Notes: generated from the sequence alone by a model not told the origin. Positions 36,069 to 47,425 are shown, numbered from the stretch's first letter. The stretch is 64,000 nt of DNA from Bryopsis sp. KO-2023 (GCA_030272585.1 BSYQ01000012.1:2542001-2606000); one strand, 5' to 3'. Numbers and translations are program-made.

Positions 36069-39043
36069 ATTACGTAATGTATCTTGAGAAGGTGACTCTC
36101 CTGCACCACTCTCTCGACAAGGGGAAGAAAACATGCAGGTTCGTGATTCTTTTGGTTTTTTCCTGAGAGGGATTCGAATCTTTTTTTGGTTTCGAAGGGC
36201 TGTCGTCGTTTTCGTTTTCCAACTGTGTCGGGTTTTTTTCCCCTTCAGGTTCACAGCGATTCGTTGATATCCGGTCTAGCGTCAGACAGCGCTTTTCTGA
36301 GGGCAGTTCAGTCGCAAGATGTGAAAGGTGCAGCAGAAACCGCAGTCGAAGTCCTGTTGAAGGTCAGGCCTTGATCACCTCCCCTCAGTTAATCTCTTTT
36401 TTTGTTCATGTTAATGTCTGGATGAATTTTTTTTCAATTTTTGTGAGAAAATCCCTGTCTTGTGCACCCTGATAAAAATCCAGGGTGCCTGGGAAATTCT
36501 GTGCTGCCAAGGAAAGCCATGATCCCATTTTTGCAACCCCTACTTTACTTGATGAAGTTTTCCAATGAAATGTTTGCTGGTGTGTCAGGCCCTTCCTCCG
36601 ACTCGGACTGCCCATGTGCAACACGAAGGCCCACCTCCAAAAAAACTTGGGAGAAAGGCATCGCTCATCAACAGAGACTCCATAATCGGCAAAAGGTGGA
36701 CCAGAAAAAAAATCAATGTGATTCTTACACCACATAGCATGCAAGCACTGTGTGTGTGAAACATCTGAATACATGTTTTCAGGATGGTTGTTAAATCTGG
36801 GCACAAGCGGACCCCCTCCGAGCTGATCGGCGTGGAAGTGACGGTCTTGTCTCAAGAAACGGCTGGCTGGACGCAATGCCGGCGAGCTGACACAAATTCC
36901 ATCATAAGGGTTCACTCCAAGTGCCTGAATCCTCTGACTGGTAATCACAGCGGCGATGCCGCCCACCCCCACCACCAGCATCAACATGGTCGATTGGCCC
37001 CACCCCCCCTGCCGCCCAGGAAACGAAACGGGGAATTCTGTGCAGGGCCCGGCAGGAAGAGGTCTGCCCAGATGGACTCCTTGGGTTCGCCCTTTGCTGG
37101 CAGTCAGGATTTCGACTTGGGGGCCGTAGGTGTGGTTTCGTTCGTTCCAGGAGGGGGTGTTTAATAGTGGGGGTTTGTATTTAAATCCCAATTCAGAGGA
37201 GATCCATGTCTGACTGGATTTTTTTTTCAGGAATTTTTTTCTTTTTTTTTCGTTGTTGATAAGAAAAAGGGATATGGGAAGAGGGCAATGGTGGCGTCGA
37301 TTTTGTTTTATTTTCTGGGCGAAAGGTCATTTCAGAAAAAAGGGTTGGACCAAAGGAAATGCTTTGCTTCAAAGGAAGAATTTTTTCTGTTTTTCCCCAA
37401 AAGAGCTGGAATGAGGTCAAAATTTGGTGGAACAATCACCAGTTGATTTTTTATCCTGACCCGTTGTTTTTTTTTGGCTGGCTGGCAGATGTGGATGCTG
37501 AAACTCAGGAAAGCATCCATTCCATCCGAAAGCAGATGCTGGACTTGGAGGAGTTCATTCCGTGGAATGCCGTGACGAAGGCTTGGAAGAGCAGAAGGCC
37601 CGCTTGGAGGAGAAATGTGAGGGGGGCCGAGTCTGTCATGGAGCTGGCGGAGCGACTGAAAGACCTCCTTCTGTCGCTGGTTTGGGAAAAGAGCTGGAAA
37701 GTTGCACATGGGGGCAGGGCCTGGGAAAACGAAGTCGAAGAAATTGTGAAAGGTAAGGAAAAGCTTTTATTTACCACTGATCCTTTTTTTTGGCCGATTT
37801 TAAGGCAGTAACTGAGAGAATGATATTTCCATTTCCTTATCTTCTTGCAACCAGCTGAAAAAAATAATTAAACACTAATTATTTGTTTTGTTAACACAAT
37901 TGCGGGGTCAATTTCAACCTGAAGTCCCCAGCATTATTGTTCGAATCGACAGTAACTGGGGATGGGAAAAAAAGAAAGGCAGGAACACTGAGAGATCTGG
38001 GTGTGTGTTTGGGTGGCAAGTTTCCTGGCGGATGCATTTATCGGGGCAATTTACATTTCCAGGAAAAGAGGAGCAAAAGAAATTCGTGACGCTGTGGGAA
38101 ACCATTTCTCGAGAAATCAGGCGGTGGATTCAAGAAAGGGACCACGCCCCGCAGCCCTTCTCCGTTCGAATGCCACCTCACAAAACAGCAAGAATCGCAC
38201 TGGCAGCCCTGGAACAGGCTGCACCCCACAAGAAACAGGCAATCGAACAGGTCAGTGCTTATCACCCTCCTTTCCTCTTCTTGCTTTCTTTTTTCTTGAA
38301 ATAGTTTTCTCCCCAGCCATATTGTTGGGCGATTTTATGAAGGTTGTCTATTTTTTTCACCTCCCCTCAGGTCCCGTTGGAGGCGATCACCAATTTCGAT
38401 GTGGAGGGGTTGCAGCATCTGAAAAACTTGCTTCTGGAAAACAAATCAAAGCTGTGCGACATGCTGGACAGGATCGGCGATCCTTGTTTGGGCGATGCCG
38501 AAAAAGAGCACCTCTTGGCAGTTTGTGAAAAGCACTTGCTGAGTTTCATGGGGCCCAGGGGTGCTGGGGAAACCTCGTTTCTGGGAGACAGAGTCACTCT
38601 GGACGATGGGGCCACCACAGACATCAGCGATTATGAAGACTGACGATGAGGCCACTCAAATCAGATTCCTTGTGGTTATATTACCGTAGAGGGGTGGGGG
38701 ATGTATAAAATGAGGGTTTCTGTTTTAGTTGAATTTTGCAGGGGGTTTAAGTAAGATGAAGCGATTGGTCTATGCTGAAAGGCTCATCCACCCTATCGAT
38801 ATTCATCATAATATTGTCTTTGGCGGCCATCTGCGAAACTTTGTCAGTAAGACAATGATCCAGGAAGAGCATATTCCTATTTCCAAACGCTCAGCACTGG
38901 TATAGAGTCTAGCGGTTTTGAAGACCCTGTCCAAATATGCCCAACAAGTTGAAAACAACGTCCTCGAGTCCGAAATTCCATTTAGAGAACCGGGTTGGCA
39001 CAGTTGCTTCGGGGTATGGGGTACCAGCTACAGCAGCACTGGC
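36069..39043 (+). repeat. Inverted repeat, arm 2 (~3.0 kb)
   Basis: Inverted copy of 8041-11025. Homology begins at ATTACGTAAT (36069-36078) and ends at about 39043. Exon sequences and splice sites are conserved, while introns and the 3' flank show substitutions and short indels. Confidence 0.95.
36249..38643 (+). CDS. Unknown protein duplicated in inverted repeat, copy 2 (5' exon frameshifted)
   Basis: Exons 36249-36362, 36589-36749, 36783-37129, 37489-37752, 38063-38250, 38371-38643 have the same lengths and phases as copy 1 and stay open to the stop, with only a few amino-acid changes (e.g. HHQHHQ to HHQHQH). The exon before 36249 differs. Relative to copy 1 it has lost 11 bases, and a further single base just before the donor near 36131, which breaks the frame into the next exon. 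Different sequence lies upstream at the repeat edge. This copy may use another start or be on its way to a pseudogene. Protein family unknown. Confidence 0.6.
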
Positions 39044-40433
39044 ACTGCCAGAAGTTTGAATTGAAAAATTTTCTTCTCGACATATCATATGCAAGACCAT
39101 ATGATGGTGCCTGATTGGTCTGACGTTGGTTTTCCAAACCACCACAAAATCTGTGGCAAGCAAAATTTCAAATTTTAGCCGTTACTTCTCTGAAATGAGC
39201 TTTTTTTGGGGAAGGGGGGGGGGGCATCTGAATATGACTCTTAACAATCCACCCTCGTCTTCTCATTAATGAGCCACCACTACTTGTCTTGTAGTCAATC
39301 AATAATTACAACCCACAGCAAAAGAGAGCTACCCCCCTCTATGATGCTGGGATAGATATAAACAAGAAAGAAACCCTTGGAAATCCCTTGGTATTGTTTT
39401 CTGCAAGGGTCCTGGATTTCACAACCTCGGGCAAATGCTTGGCGATTCTGCCAGACATTCGAGTTTATTCAAAAAGGAGACTCGCCATCCATCCACAGCC
39501 AACTTTAAAACCTCCATCGAGTGGCCACACAGAACTATTTTTTTTCAAGAATTGCTACCCCTTTCAGCATTTGGCTGCAACGGCTTATATTCATCGTTTT
39601 CCGCAATTGAAGTGAAAACAGCGGAATATACTTCATCAAAAAAAAAAATTGATATTTATCCACGCCGCTATTTGTGCCTGGCGAGTGCTTGGCGCAGATT
39701 CTGTTTCTGCTGGGCGCAAATCATCATAAAATCGGTAGGCGCCGTGGCACTTCTCTCCATGGATGCTGGTCGGAATTGACTGAGATTTGAACCCTTTCTA
39801 ACCATCGCAATTTGCTTGTCTGACTTTCCGACTGTGTAAGGCTCATTCCCTTCCACGACCTCGATGTTTCTTCACCCCTTTAGGCCATGTGGCCGTTCTC
39901 ACATGCATCAGTGGGTGACGACGTAAGAATGGACTCATCCTGCTTGTGCATTTTGTGCATTATGGTGCACAATATTTTGAACTTATTAGTTCAAATTTTT
40001 GATTCTATTTTAAAATAATCTTTTCAATACCCAAGGAATAAGTGAAAAGCATGAAGGATAGAGCTAGCAGCAGCATCTGTAAAAATTAATCGCTGCAAAG
40101 TTGAGTTTTGAGTTGAAAGCGTTTTACCGTTTTATGTGTTTAAATGATTCCTGTAGTGGTGTCCAAAGCAGAACAAGGCCTTCAGCATCATAATTGAGGT
40201 GCAGGGGTTGGACCACTTCTTGGCGACACTGCTTGAGGCGATACCTTTTTTTTTTATCGACCGTTCTTACGACAGAGGCACAAAGTTATGAGGAAATCGA
40301 TAGAGTTTTTATCCCTTCGTTGGGAGCCATTATTTCCTTTCACGGTTCTCAGTGAGAGGGCTTTTTCGAGCGGCGTTGCATGATATGGCGCTGATATTAT
40401 CTTGTGGCGTCCGCCTTTTGTTTCATTCAAGTT
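38644..40433. other. Gene-free stretch right of arm 2
   Basis: 38644-39043 is the 3' flank shared with arm 1. From 39044 to 40433 only short frames occur, with no splice-consistent coding. A segment at about 39292-39355 weakly resembles 1693-1762. Confidence 0.5.
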
Positions 40434-41888
40434 ATGGTGGGCAGGTCCATCGAGGACGAGACAGCGGGTCTGTTCCCAAAGCTGTGCGGAAATTCATCGA
40501 GGCATTTGCGGAAGAGATCCATTCCAGCAGTTCGACAGCCCGCCGCCGGCGCTTCCGCCCGCAAGTCGACAAGTTTTGCGCCGACTTTCCCAACCGTTTC
40601 CCAAAAGTACGTTGACCAGTCAGCGCCGCCACAAAAAAAAACCAATTTCTTTACGGGGCGTCGCTTGGTTCTGGCTGATTCATGTCGACTTTTGCGAGCA
40701 CATTCGCCGACATGACGCCGGGGCCATGGTTCAGGCTCTGCTAGTCCATTTCAAATCGTCGCTTGCCTCGATATTGCAAGGCCAGCGACTCGAGAAAAAA
40801 ACACAAAGTGTCCGACACCTCACACTTACAAAACCCGTCCTGTTCTGGTAGGCAAGCGCACATCGAAAATGCATTCGCAGCAGTGAAGGGCCTTGATCCC
40901 TACCAGCGACATCCCAACGACTACTCGACGTTGCTGGCGGAGTCCAACCGAGCTCGAGGGGCCCAGCCAAAAGTAAACTACAGGCATTCTGTTGCTCAAA
41001 GTGCACAGAAAATTAGACAGAGCGCCAGGAAAAATGCCACTGGAATATCTCATTATACCGACGAGCCGGGGAGAAATGGGCTGACAGGTGAGTGATCGGC
41101 GTTCGCCCATCTTAATGTCCCTCCCGTAGAGCTTGAACCCCAATGCAAAAGAGCATCCTTGACTGTCTTTTTGTGCGATTTCAAGGTCAGTTTCTGGACC
41201 ATCACCTCCCAAATTTGCAGCATCCAGGGGCGGTATGTGGCAATGCTGAGAATGGGGACAAAGCGTGGCTGGCCTCTGTCTTCCCGACGCATTTGCCAGC
41301 CAGCAGAGAGGATGTGATGCGATTACGAGAATACACGGAAGCCAGAATTTCTCAGCTTGAGGATGAGGCGGAACGAAATGGGAACAGCTTGACAAACTAC
41401 GCAGAAGAAGCGATTCGTCTCTACACGATGGGGTTTCAGGAGCTAACCAGACAGGTACACACCCGTCCATTTCTCCAGCCTTGCATCGAAGTGGGGTGAG
41501 CGAATTGAATGCTCCTCGGTTTTCCCATCAAGAGCCAGAGTTTTTTTTCGGGTTGTGTGCGTCCTTTTCCAACTTGCTTTGGGTTTTTTCTCAGGTTTCG
41601 CTTCAGTGCGTGGAACGTGGTAGGCTGATGGCGGACCTGTGGGCAAGCCACACCGATATCATGACTCGAGTTGTGCATGAAATTCGCGATCAGAAGGAAG
41701 ATGGGGAGATAATAGCGATGGGCACCAAGAAACGGAACCAGATGCTGGAAGGGCAAATAGAGGGCTTGCAACAAATGCTCCTCGAGAAGCGCATCCAACT
41801 GAAAGCAATGACGGATAAAATGGCGGAGCTGCAGAAGGCTGTTTTGGGCCACGATTTTACTGGCACCGTAACGAGAATGGAAGAGTGA
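40434..41888 (+). CDS. Axonemal dynein light chain domain-containing protein
   Basis: Four exons with consistent phases: 40434-40606, 40852-41087, 41186-41454, 41595-41888, giving 323 aa. The C-terminal half carries the p28/DNALI1 and AXDND1-type signature (GFQELTRQVSLQCVERGRLM) followed by a long coiled coil (MLEGQIEGLQQMLLEKRIQL) to the stop. The N-terminal half is basic and low in similarity to anything I know. Family members are light chains of inner-arm axonemal dyneins or related ciliary proteins, so the role is probably in flagellar motility or assembly. It is closer to the AXDND1 subtype in wording of the motif but much shorter than vertebrate AXDND1. The start Met is the first ATG in the frame. 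Confidence 0.8.
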
Positions 41889-43035
41889 AAACAATACCCA
41901 CCCTTGTCCGTTTCCATTTTCTGCATGCTTTTTTGTAATATCTTTTGCACTGTCGACACAACTGGAATATGATCTTGGAGCGAAATTTCTTCTGTTTCGA
42001 AGTGGTAGAAAAATTTGCAGGGTTCTTTGCCAATAGTAATAAGGGTGGAAATCTTGAAAAATCGGGGACACGATGCTGATACCAGCTCGAGATCGTCTGT
42101 TGCTTTTTTGTAAACTTCGCATAAATGGATGTGTTCGCACCAGTCCAAGTTGCGAACGATGAGAACGTCTGGTTACTGGTTTGCACTCAGTCGTTGACCA
42201 GCGAAGTCATTCATTTCAGAATGAAATGCAGCAGAAATTATACAGCGCCTGAACATATATTTCACATCTAGAACCAACCATGTCAACTAACATCTCGCCT
42301 CTTTGAGAAAAAAATCCCTTTTATAACTCAACCCCCCCAAAAAAAATAAATAAATAATAATAATACAAGTGATGGGCAAACTAAAAAACCAAATTTGTTA
42401 GATATTCCATGTGGAATTTTGGATCGCATCGTCATTTTCTGATTCTTTCGATTCTGTTTTTCGAGGGAAATGATTTCATTCAACAAAAAGGGTTGGGAAA
42501 AAAAAAAGAAAGGGTGGTCGACGACTCATAAACACAGGATAAGGCCTGTTCATATTTTTCTGAAGGGAAAAAAATGAATGGATGAATTTGTCTCAGAACT
42601 TTCAAATTTGCACAACAGGTTTCAAACAAACAAAGATAACAGTTTCAAGATATCATTAAAAATAACTCAAATAACACATTTCTTCACCCTTCAGAATTTA
42701 CCCCGCCTAACTGATACTGGGGAGCTTCTGGGAAAAACTTCACCATAACTGACCATTCTAAACATACTAAAACAACGAACGAGCAAGCGGGCGATGGCGA
42801 CGCAATTTCATGCATGTCGGACACCCTCACAAAAAAACCTTTCACATATCATCACCCGTCAACGAATGCAAAACTTCCAGAAGAAAGACTAACCAACAAT
42901 CTTCAGCATGGATCTATACCATCCATAAATCTGTGGACAAAATCCTGGAACAACAGGAGTTTCAAACTCCTTCGTCGAGGTGTGAGAGGATCACCAGCTT
43001 ATCAGGGGAAGTAGGCGGCGGCGCACATGCCGAGC
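41889..43035. other. Convergent spacer
   Basis: Between the dynein-domain gene (+) and the Cys-rich peptide gene (-). AT-rich with poly(A) runs and a C(7)A(8) tract at 42331-42345. No supported gene. Confidence 0.5.
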
Positions 43036-43942
43036 TTAACGACCACCACCACCGCCGGATTCGACGCAAATATCGGCTTTGCAGACTGGAGCAAATGACA
43101 ACCATTGAAACGTTGAGTCGAGTACAGTCTTGCTTGACTTTAAGCAAAAACGCAAACACACCAAAAAACGGATGCAAATATTTTACGGAGCTTACTTGTG
43201 GTGCACACTTCCTCAGTATCGAAGCAGCCACCTGGGATATGCAAAGAGTGTCGTCAATTTTCGAGGTGGCGAAAGCTGAACGTGAGGAGCAACCCAAGAC
43301 ACTTCAAGACATGCCAGGCCAGAGCCTATGAACATGGGGAACAGATTGAGGGACATACGAGCGATCCAACTGGAGTCTGGCGATTTAATACTCACCACGC
43401 TTGGGGGGCGGACAAACCACCTTCACCTTCTTGTCGGAGCACACTGGGGAAAACAACACAAGCAAATTAGGGAGCCTGAGACCTGCAGCAAATGAACGCG
43501 CATCTCCAAAAGATCATGGCACGCTCTTACCATCCTCACAGTGCTCCTCTGCACACGTGAAACCGGATGGGCAATCGCTGTTCAATAAGTTATGGCAGGA
43601 CAGCAATCCTGCGACCACGCACAAATTGAAAATTTAACGAAAGCTTTCGTCCCAAGACGCGGCCTAAATCCAAAGCGGAGGCCTCTTCGACAGTCACGAA
43701 GCACCGGGAAGTTGCGAGTCGGGATTGGGCTAGCTCGTACCAAAGAATCTGCTCAGCTCGCGTCCTGAATGTTCCAGTGCTTGTTCCTCCTCCACTGCCC
43801 TTCCAGCCTGTTGGCGTTCGTGTGTCGAGTCAGCGTTTCTTGTAGTGTCGGGTTTTCCTGATTGCACTGGTTACACTCGCGGACATACCTGGGCCGAAGA
43901 GATTGCCACCAAAGCGAAGAGAACGAAGCATACAGACTTCAT
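43036..43942 (-). CDS. Small secreted cysteine-rich protein (about 88 aa, five tiny exons)
   Basis: Exons 43942-43889, 43608-43531, 43443-43396, 43231-43196, 43085-43036. Exon 1 is a signal peptide (MKSVCFVLFALVAISSAQ). Exons 2-5 join in phase 1 throughout and give a mature chain of about 70 residues with ten cysteines: SCHNLLNSDCPSGFTC, EEHCED, CSDKKVKVVCPPPKRGGC, then EVCTT, ICKADIC and a Gly5-Arg end. An even cysteine count after a signal peptide suggests a disulfide-locked secreted peptide; no family recognised. The exon 1 to exon 2 junction is off by one base in my model, so a micro-exon or a sequence indel may be missed there. Confidence 0.6.
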
Positions 43943-45285
43943 TGTGTAAACCTGAGGAAACGACCAGAGGTTAGCCTCAGTTACCGCTGCGTGGGCACAT
44001 ATCTTCAGGGCAATGCCGATTCGATGGCACGACAAGATCATACAAACACAAGCAGCGGTTTCAAGCGCATCGCCGTCGCTCACCGTTGAACTCTCGGAAA
44101 GCACACAACGCGACAGTCGGAATGAGAGACGGAAGGTGATAATTTATCAGGCTCTTTGCAACACGTAATGGGCAGCAAGCGATCAGTTCCAGTTTAAGTT
44201 CGTGTTTTTCGCTGGAAACCATTCATTCACGTCAGGCAGGGCGCGCCAAGCGACCGCGCCCCGCCGAAGCGCGCGTCTATCAGAGGAATGACTACAAAGT
44301 CTCGACCTGACACACACATGTGGACACCACCACCACCACCAGTGTTCTCACGAGACGTGTGTTCTCAAACGTGTCTCCCCAGTCTGTGTGTAGTCAGTTG
44401 CCATCATCGAGAACTTGTGTGGTTGGGGTGGACTCCATTTGTATTGCTAATCTGTGTTGTTTGTTTGTTTGCTCGTTTGTTGTTAGTCCTGGTGAGGTCT
44501 CAGTTTTCGTCACAGTCGGCGTAGAACCAGATTCGTCTAGATTCTGTGTTTCCTTGTCGCACTGCGATTGGCTCGCCATCCGCGACGTCGCTTGTTCTGG
44601 TTGCGCGCGCGCGTCTTGCTACACGTAGCGCGACCAATTCCTCCTTATGTTGAACGCAAGCGGTTGGGAGGAGAAATGGTGCGATCGCTGAGAATTCAGT
44701 TGATTCTCCTTCGAAGGCCCTCCTGAAAGTGCCGAAAATATCGAAGAACATAATTGGTGGTCAACAGCGCGACCCTACATCATTCAGCTGGATTCGCGTC
44801 AGCGAGTAACCCCGATAACCTCACATTCCAGAAATTCCCGCGTGTTCCCTTGTCGATCGCGACTGGCGCTCCACATGTACTCTGCCCACAATGGCGTGAA
44901 CTCCCTTCAGTCCGAATGCCATTACCGGTACTCCGAATCTGTATGTTAGACCGAAAAAAAAGGAGGGGTTGGGTTTAGGATGTAGGTTTAGGGTTAGAGC
45001 GACCGGGGCGCGCCAAGCGAGTGGGCTGAACGAGCGCGGGGTAGACTGGCGACCCGTCGCGCGGCCGAGCGACCGCGAGGTAGACCGGCGCGCGCGACCG
45101 GGACGCTGCCCCGATATCAGACATGGATTAGTCGGAGTACGGGGTTCGGAGTAGTGGCAGTAAACCCACAATCGGACTGCACGGAAAATGACATACCTCG
45201 GCAAGTGCTAGGAACTGCTGTGTTCACAATATCAAATTATGAAACACATCAAATTTGACTAAAAAAGTCTCAACAAGCCAAGAAA
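43943..45285. other. Gene-free stretch with GC-rich islands
   Basis: No supported gene. Two GC-rich islands (about 44238-44280 and 45000-45115) share GGCGCGCCAAGCGA. A short TTTAGGGTTAG-like stretch sits at about 44971-44999. Confidence 0.5.
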
Positions 45286-45359
45286 TGCCCACTGAGAGAG
45301 TCGAACTCTCGACCTCACCCTTACGAAGGGCGCGCTCTAGCCAACTGAGCTAAGCAGGC
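45286..45359 (-). tRNA. tRNA-Thr (anticodon CGT)
   Basis: The minus strand folds as a cloverleaf. The 7-bp acceptor stem is GCCTGCT with AGTGGGC (two G-U pairs). The D arm is GCTC...GAGC with AGTTGG, the anticodon stem CGCCC/GGGTG with loop TTCGTAA, and the T arm GAGAG-TTCGACT-CTCTC. The anticodon CGT reads ACG, threonine. The A and B boxes for Pol III are intact and there is no intron. The discriminator base is A. Confidence 0.95.
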
Positions 45360-45370
45360 TCAATGAATCG

Positions 45371-46792
45371 TTGAAATTTGATGATATGATAGCTTGTATA
45401 TTGATCAAAAAGAATAAGATTGCGATTATGCTGCGCCGTCTCGTCGAGAGTGGAACCACGTGGTTCGTGGTTCAATGAGGGGTACGTCAGGGTTGTCCTC
45501 TTAGTCCGGAATTATATAAGGCTTATCATGATAATTTGATTCGTGCTATTGAACATTCTGGGATTAGACCTATTTCTTTTGATAATGTATGTATTCCGGC
45601 GTTAGCGTTTGCTGATGATACTATGATTCCGATTCAGTATACGGAAGATTTGAATTGTCTTAATGACGCTTTAGCGGGTTGTTCTGCTAGTTGGGGGATT
45701 GCTGAGAACGTTTCGAAAAGGGGTGTGGTGGTGATTAACTTTCCTAATGTTCATGGAGTACAGATTGGTGATTCTTTTATAACGGCTACTAAAACTTTTC
45801 GCTATTTAGGGGTTTTTTTTGGTACTGGGTCAAACATTTTCTTACCGCACTTTCAACATATTGGTCGTAAAATGTCTTCTTCTCTTGGATTGCTTTATAG
45901 TCATTTGTCGAAACATAAAATTGAAGATCCTCGGGTTAAATATAATTTGTTTAAACAATTCGTTTTTGGTTCAATAAATTTTGGGAGTGCTATTTGGTAT
46001 TTGTTTTTGACTAAAGGACAGAGGGATTCGCTTGAGCGGTCTCATTTGGCTTTTTTACGGTTTTGTTTAAATTTGCCTCGGCGTGCTCCCACGGAGGTGT
46101 TATATGCGGATATGGGGACTTACCCTTTAGAGTTTTTTTTTAGGCGTCTAATTTTTAGATTCTGGAATAAACTTTTTTCTCTTCCTGAGGAACATCCATC
46201 TAAGGCTATTTTTAATAGTCTTTTGGATGAACATAGGTGTGGTTCGTCTTGGGTGGTCAGGGTTGAGTCTTTGGTGAAAGAGCACTTAATTTCTTTTTCT
46301 GGAAAGAGCATTATTGATATTAGGCTGTGGTCTTCTAATTTTAAGAATCATTTTTCGAGGTTGACTTTTTCGTCGGAGAAGTCCCATGTTCGATATTTTT
46401 TTAGTCAAATCAAACGGAATATTCGATTCTTGGATTGCCTTTCTGTCCTTTCGACAAGTTCTCTGCGAAAAATTTATTGTGCCTTTCGGGCGGGGGTTCA
46501 TGGTCTTCAGGTAGATTCGGGTCGGTTACAACATCCTCTTGTGGTGCGGGAATTACGATTCTGCAGGGTATGTGGTTTTGGGGTAGTGGAGGATGAGTTC
46601 CATTTTCTTTATGTGTGTCCGGCATATAATTTTTTGCGTATTCGCTGGTCAGAGTTTTTCCGTTGTCGCAATCTTTTCTTTCTCTTCAATAGGGTTGATC
46701 AGATTAAGGTTGCACGTATGTTGAAGGATTTTTTCCTCTTACGGAGGGCTGTCTTGTGTATTCGGGAGAACAATGCTGCGGGTTCTTCTTAA
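45371..46792 (+). pseudogene. Reverse transcriptase ORF fragment, one in-frame stop
   Basis: The frame reads GVRQGCPLSPELYKAYHDNL (the conserved RQGxPLSP motif), then ALAFADDTM (the catalytic F/YADD box at about 45600) and TFRYLGVFF, and continues about 400 residues to a CCHC-type motif (CRVCGFGV, EFHFLYVC) typical of LINE C-termini. A TGA at 45476-45478 replaces the residue, usually Arg, before GVRQG. From 45479 the frame is uninterrupted for 437 codons. Upstream of the TGA the frame is open back to the tRNA and still looks RT-like. RT motifs before this point are missing, so the copy cannot be autonomous. Confidence 0.88.
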
Positions 46793-47192
46793 ACATGATG
46801 CTGCTCGAGTTCCGACTCGGGCTTCCTTGGGTTCGGCGGGCTATGACCTTTACTCGCCCCAGGATTATGTTATTCCAGCTTGGAATAACGGTCTGGTTGA
46901 TATGGGTGTGGCGGTTGAAATCCCTCAAGGTTATTATGGTCGGTTGGAAATTCGTTCGGGTCTCTGTGCCAGGTTCAAGTTATTTCTGGGTGCTGGGGTT
47001 ATTGACAGTGACTATAGGGGTTCTTTGATTGCGGTTCTTTTTAACTTCTCCTCTGAAGATTTTTACATTAAAGCGGGTGATAGGGTGGTTCAATTACTTT
47101 TGGAAAAAATTGTTACTCCTCAAGTAATTATTGCAGATTCTTTGTCCCTTACGGATCGTGGTTTGGGTAGTTTTGGGTCTACCGGCAGTTAG
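46773..47192 (+). CDS. dUTPase (deoxyuridine triphosphatase) encoded by the LINE
   Basis: dUTPase hydrolyses dUTP to dUMP and pyrophosphate, keeping uracil out of DNA. The 139-aa ORF holds all five motifs of the trimeric family in order: SAGYDLYSP, RLEIRSGLC, GVIDSDYRGSL, GDRVVQLLLEKI and RGLGSFGSTGS. Length is normal for a single-domain enzyme. It begins 20 bp before the RT stop in another frame, as expected for overlapping ORFs of one element. It has the same T-rich codon use as the RT ORF and no introns, so it belongs to the element rather than the host. It appears intact; whether it is expressed cannot be told. Confidence 0.93.
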   Translation: MLRVLLKHDAARVPTRASLGSAGYDLYSPQDYVIPAWNNGLVDMGVAVEIPQGYYGRLEIRSGLCARFKLFLGAGVIDSDYRGSLIAVLFNFSSEDFYIKAGDRVVQLLLEKIVTPQVIIADSLSLTDRGLGSFGSTGS

Positions 47193-47400
47193 TGCCTGAT
47201 GCTCTGTGTTTTTTGTTTTTTTTGTTTTTGTTTGTTTTTTGGTTCCAAACATTCGTCTGTTCACATTGGTGTACATTTTTCCGCAATAGAAGCTAATTAC
47301 ACAAGTCCGTATTTATGTCCACAATCCATCAACCTCAAACCCAATACTGTGTCTACCCTCGATCAAAAGCAAGAAGCTGGGTGGCTTCTTCGCGTGTAAT

Positions 47401-47425
47401 TATGTTATGTTATGTTATGTTATGT
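47401..47425 (+). repeat. (TATGT)5 tail of the LINE
   Basis: Five perfect TATGT pentamers 208 bp after the dUTPase stop, interpreted as the 3' end of the retrotransposon. Confidence 0.85.

Noticed and set aside
36406-37191. 261-codon minus-strand frame in arm 2 (with a partner at 10098-10679)
   Set aside because: Opposite strand of the conserved exons of the duplicated gene. Its mirror in both arms simply reflects the duplication.
44971-44999. Telomere-like TTTAGGGTTAG
   Set aside because: Only about two degenerate units; not an array.
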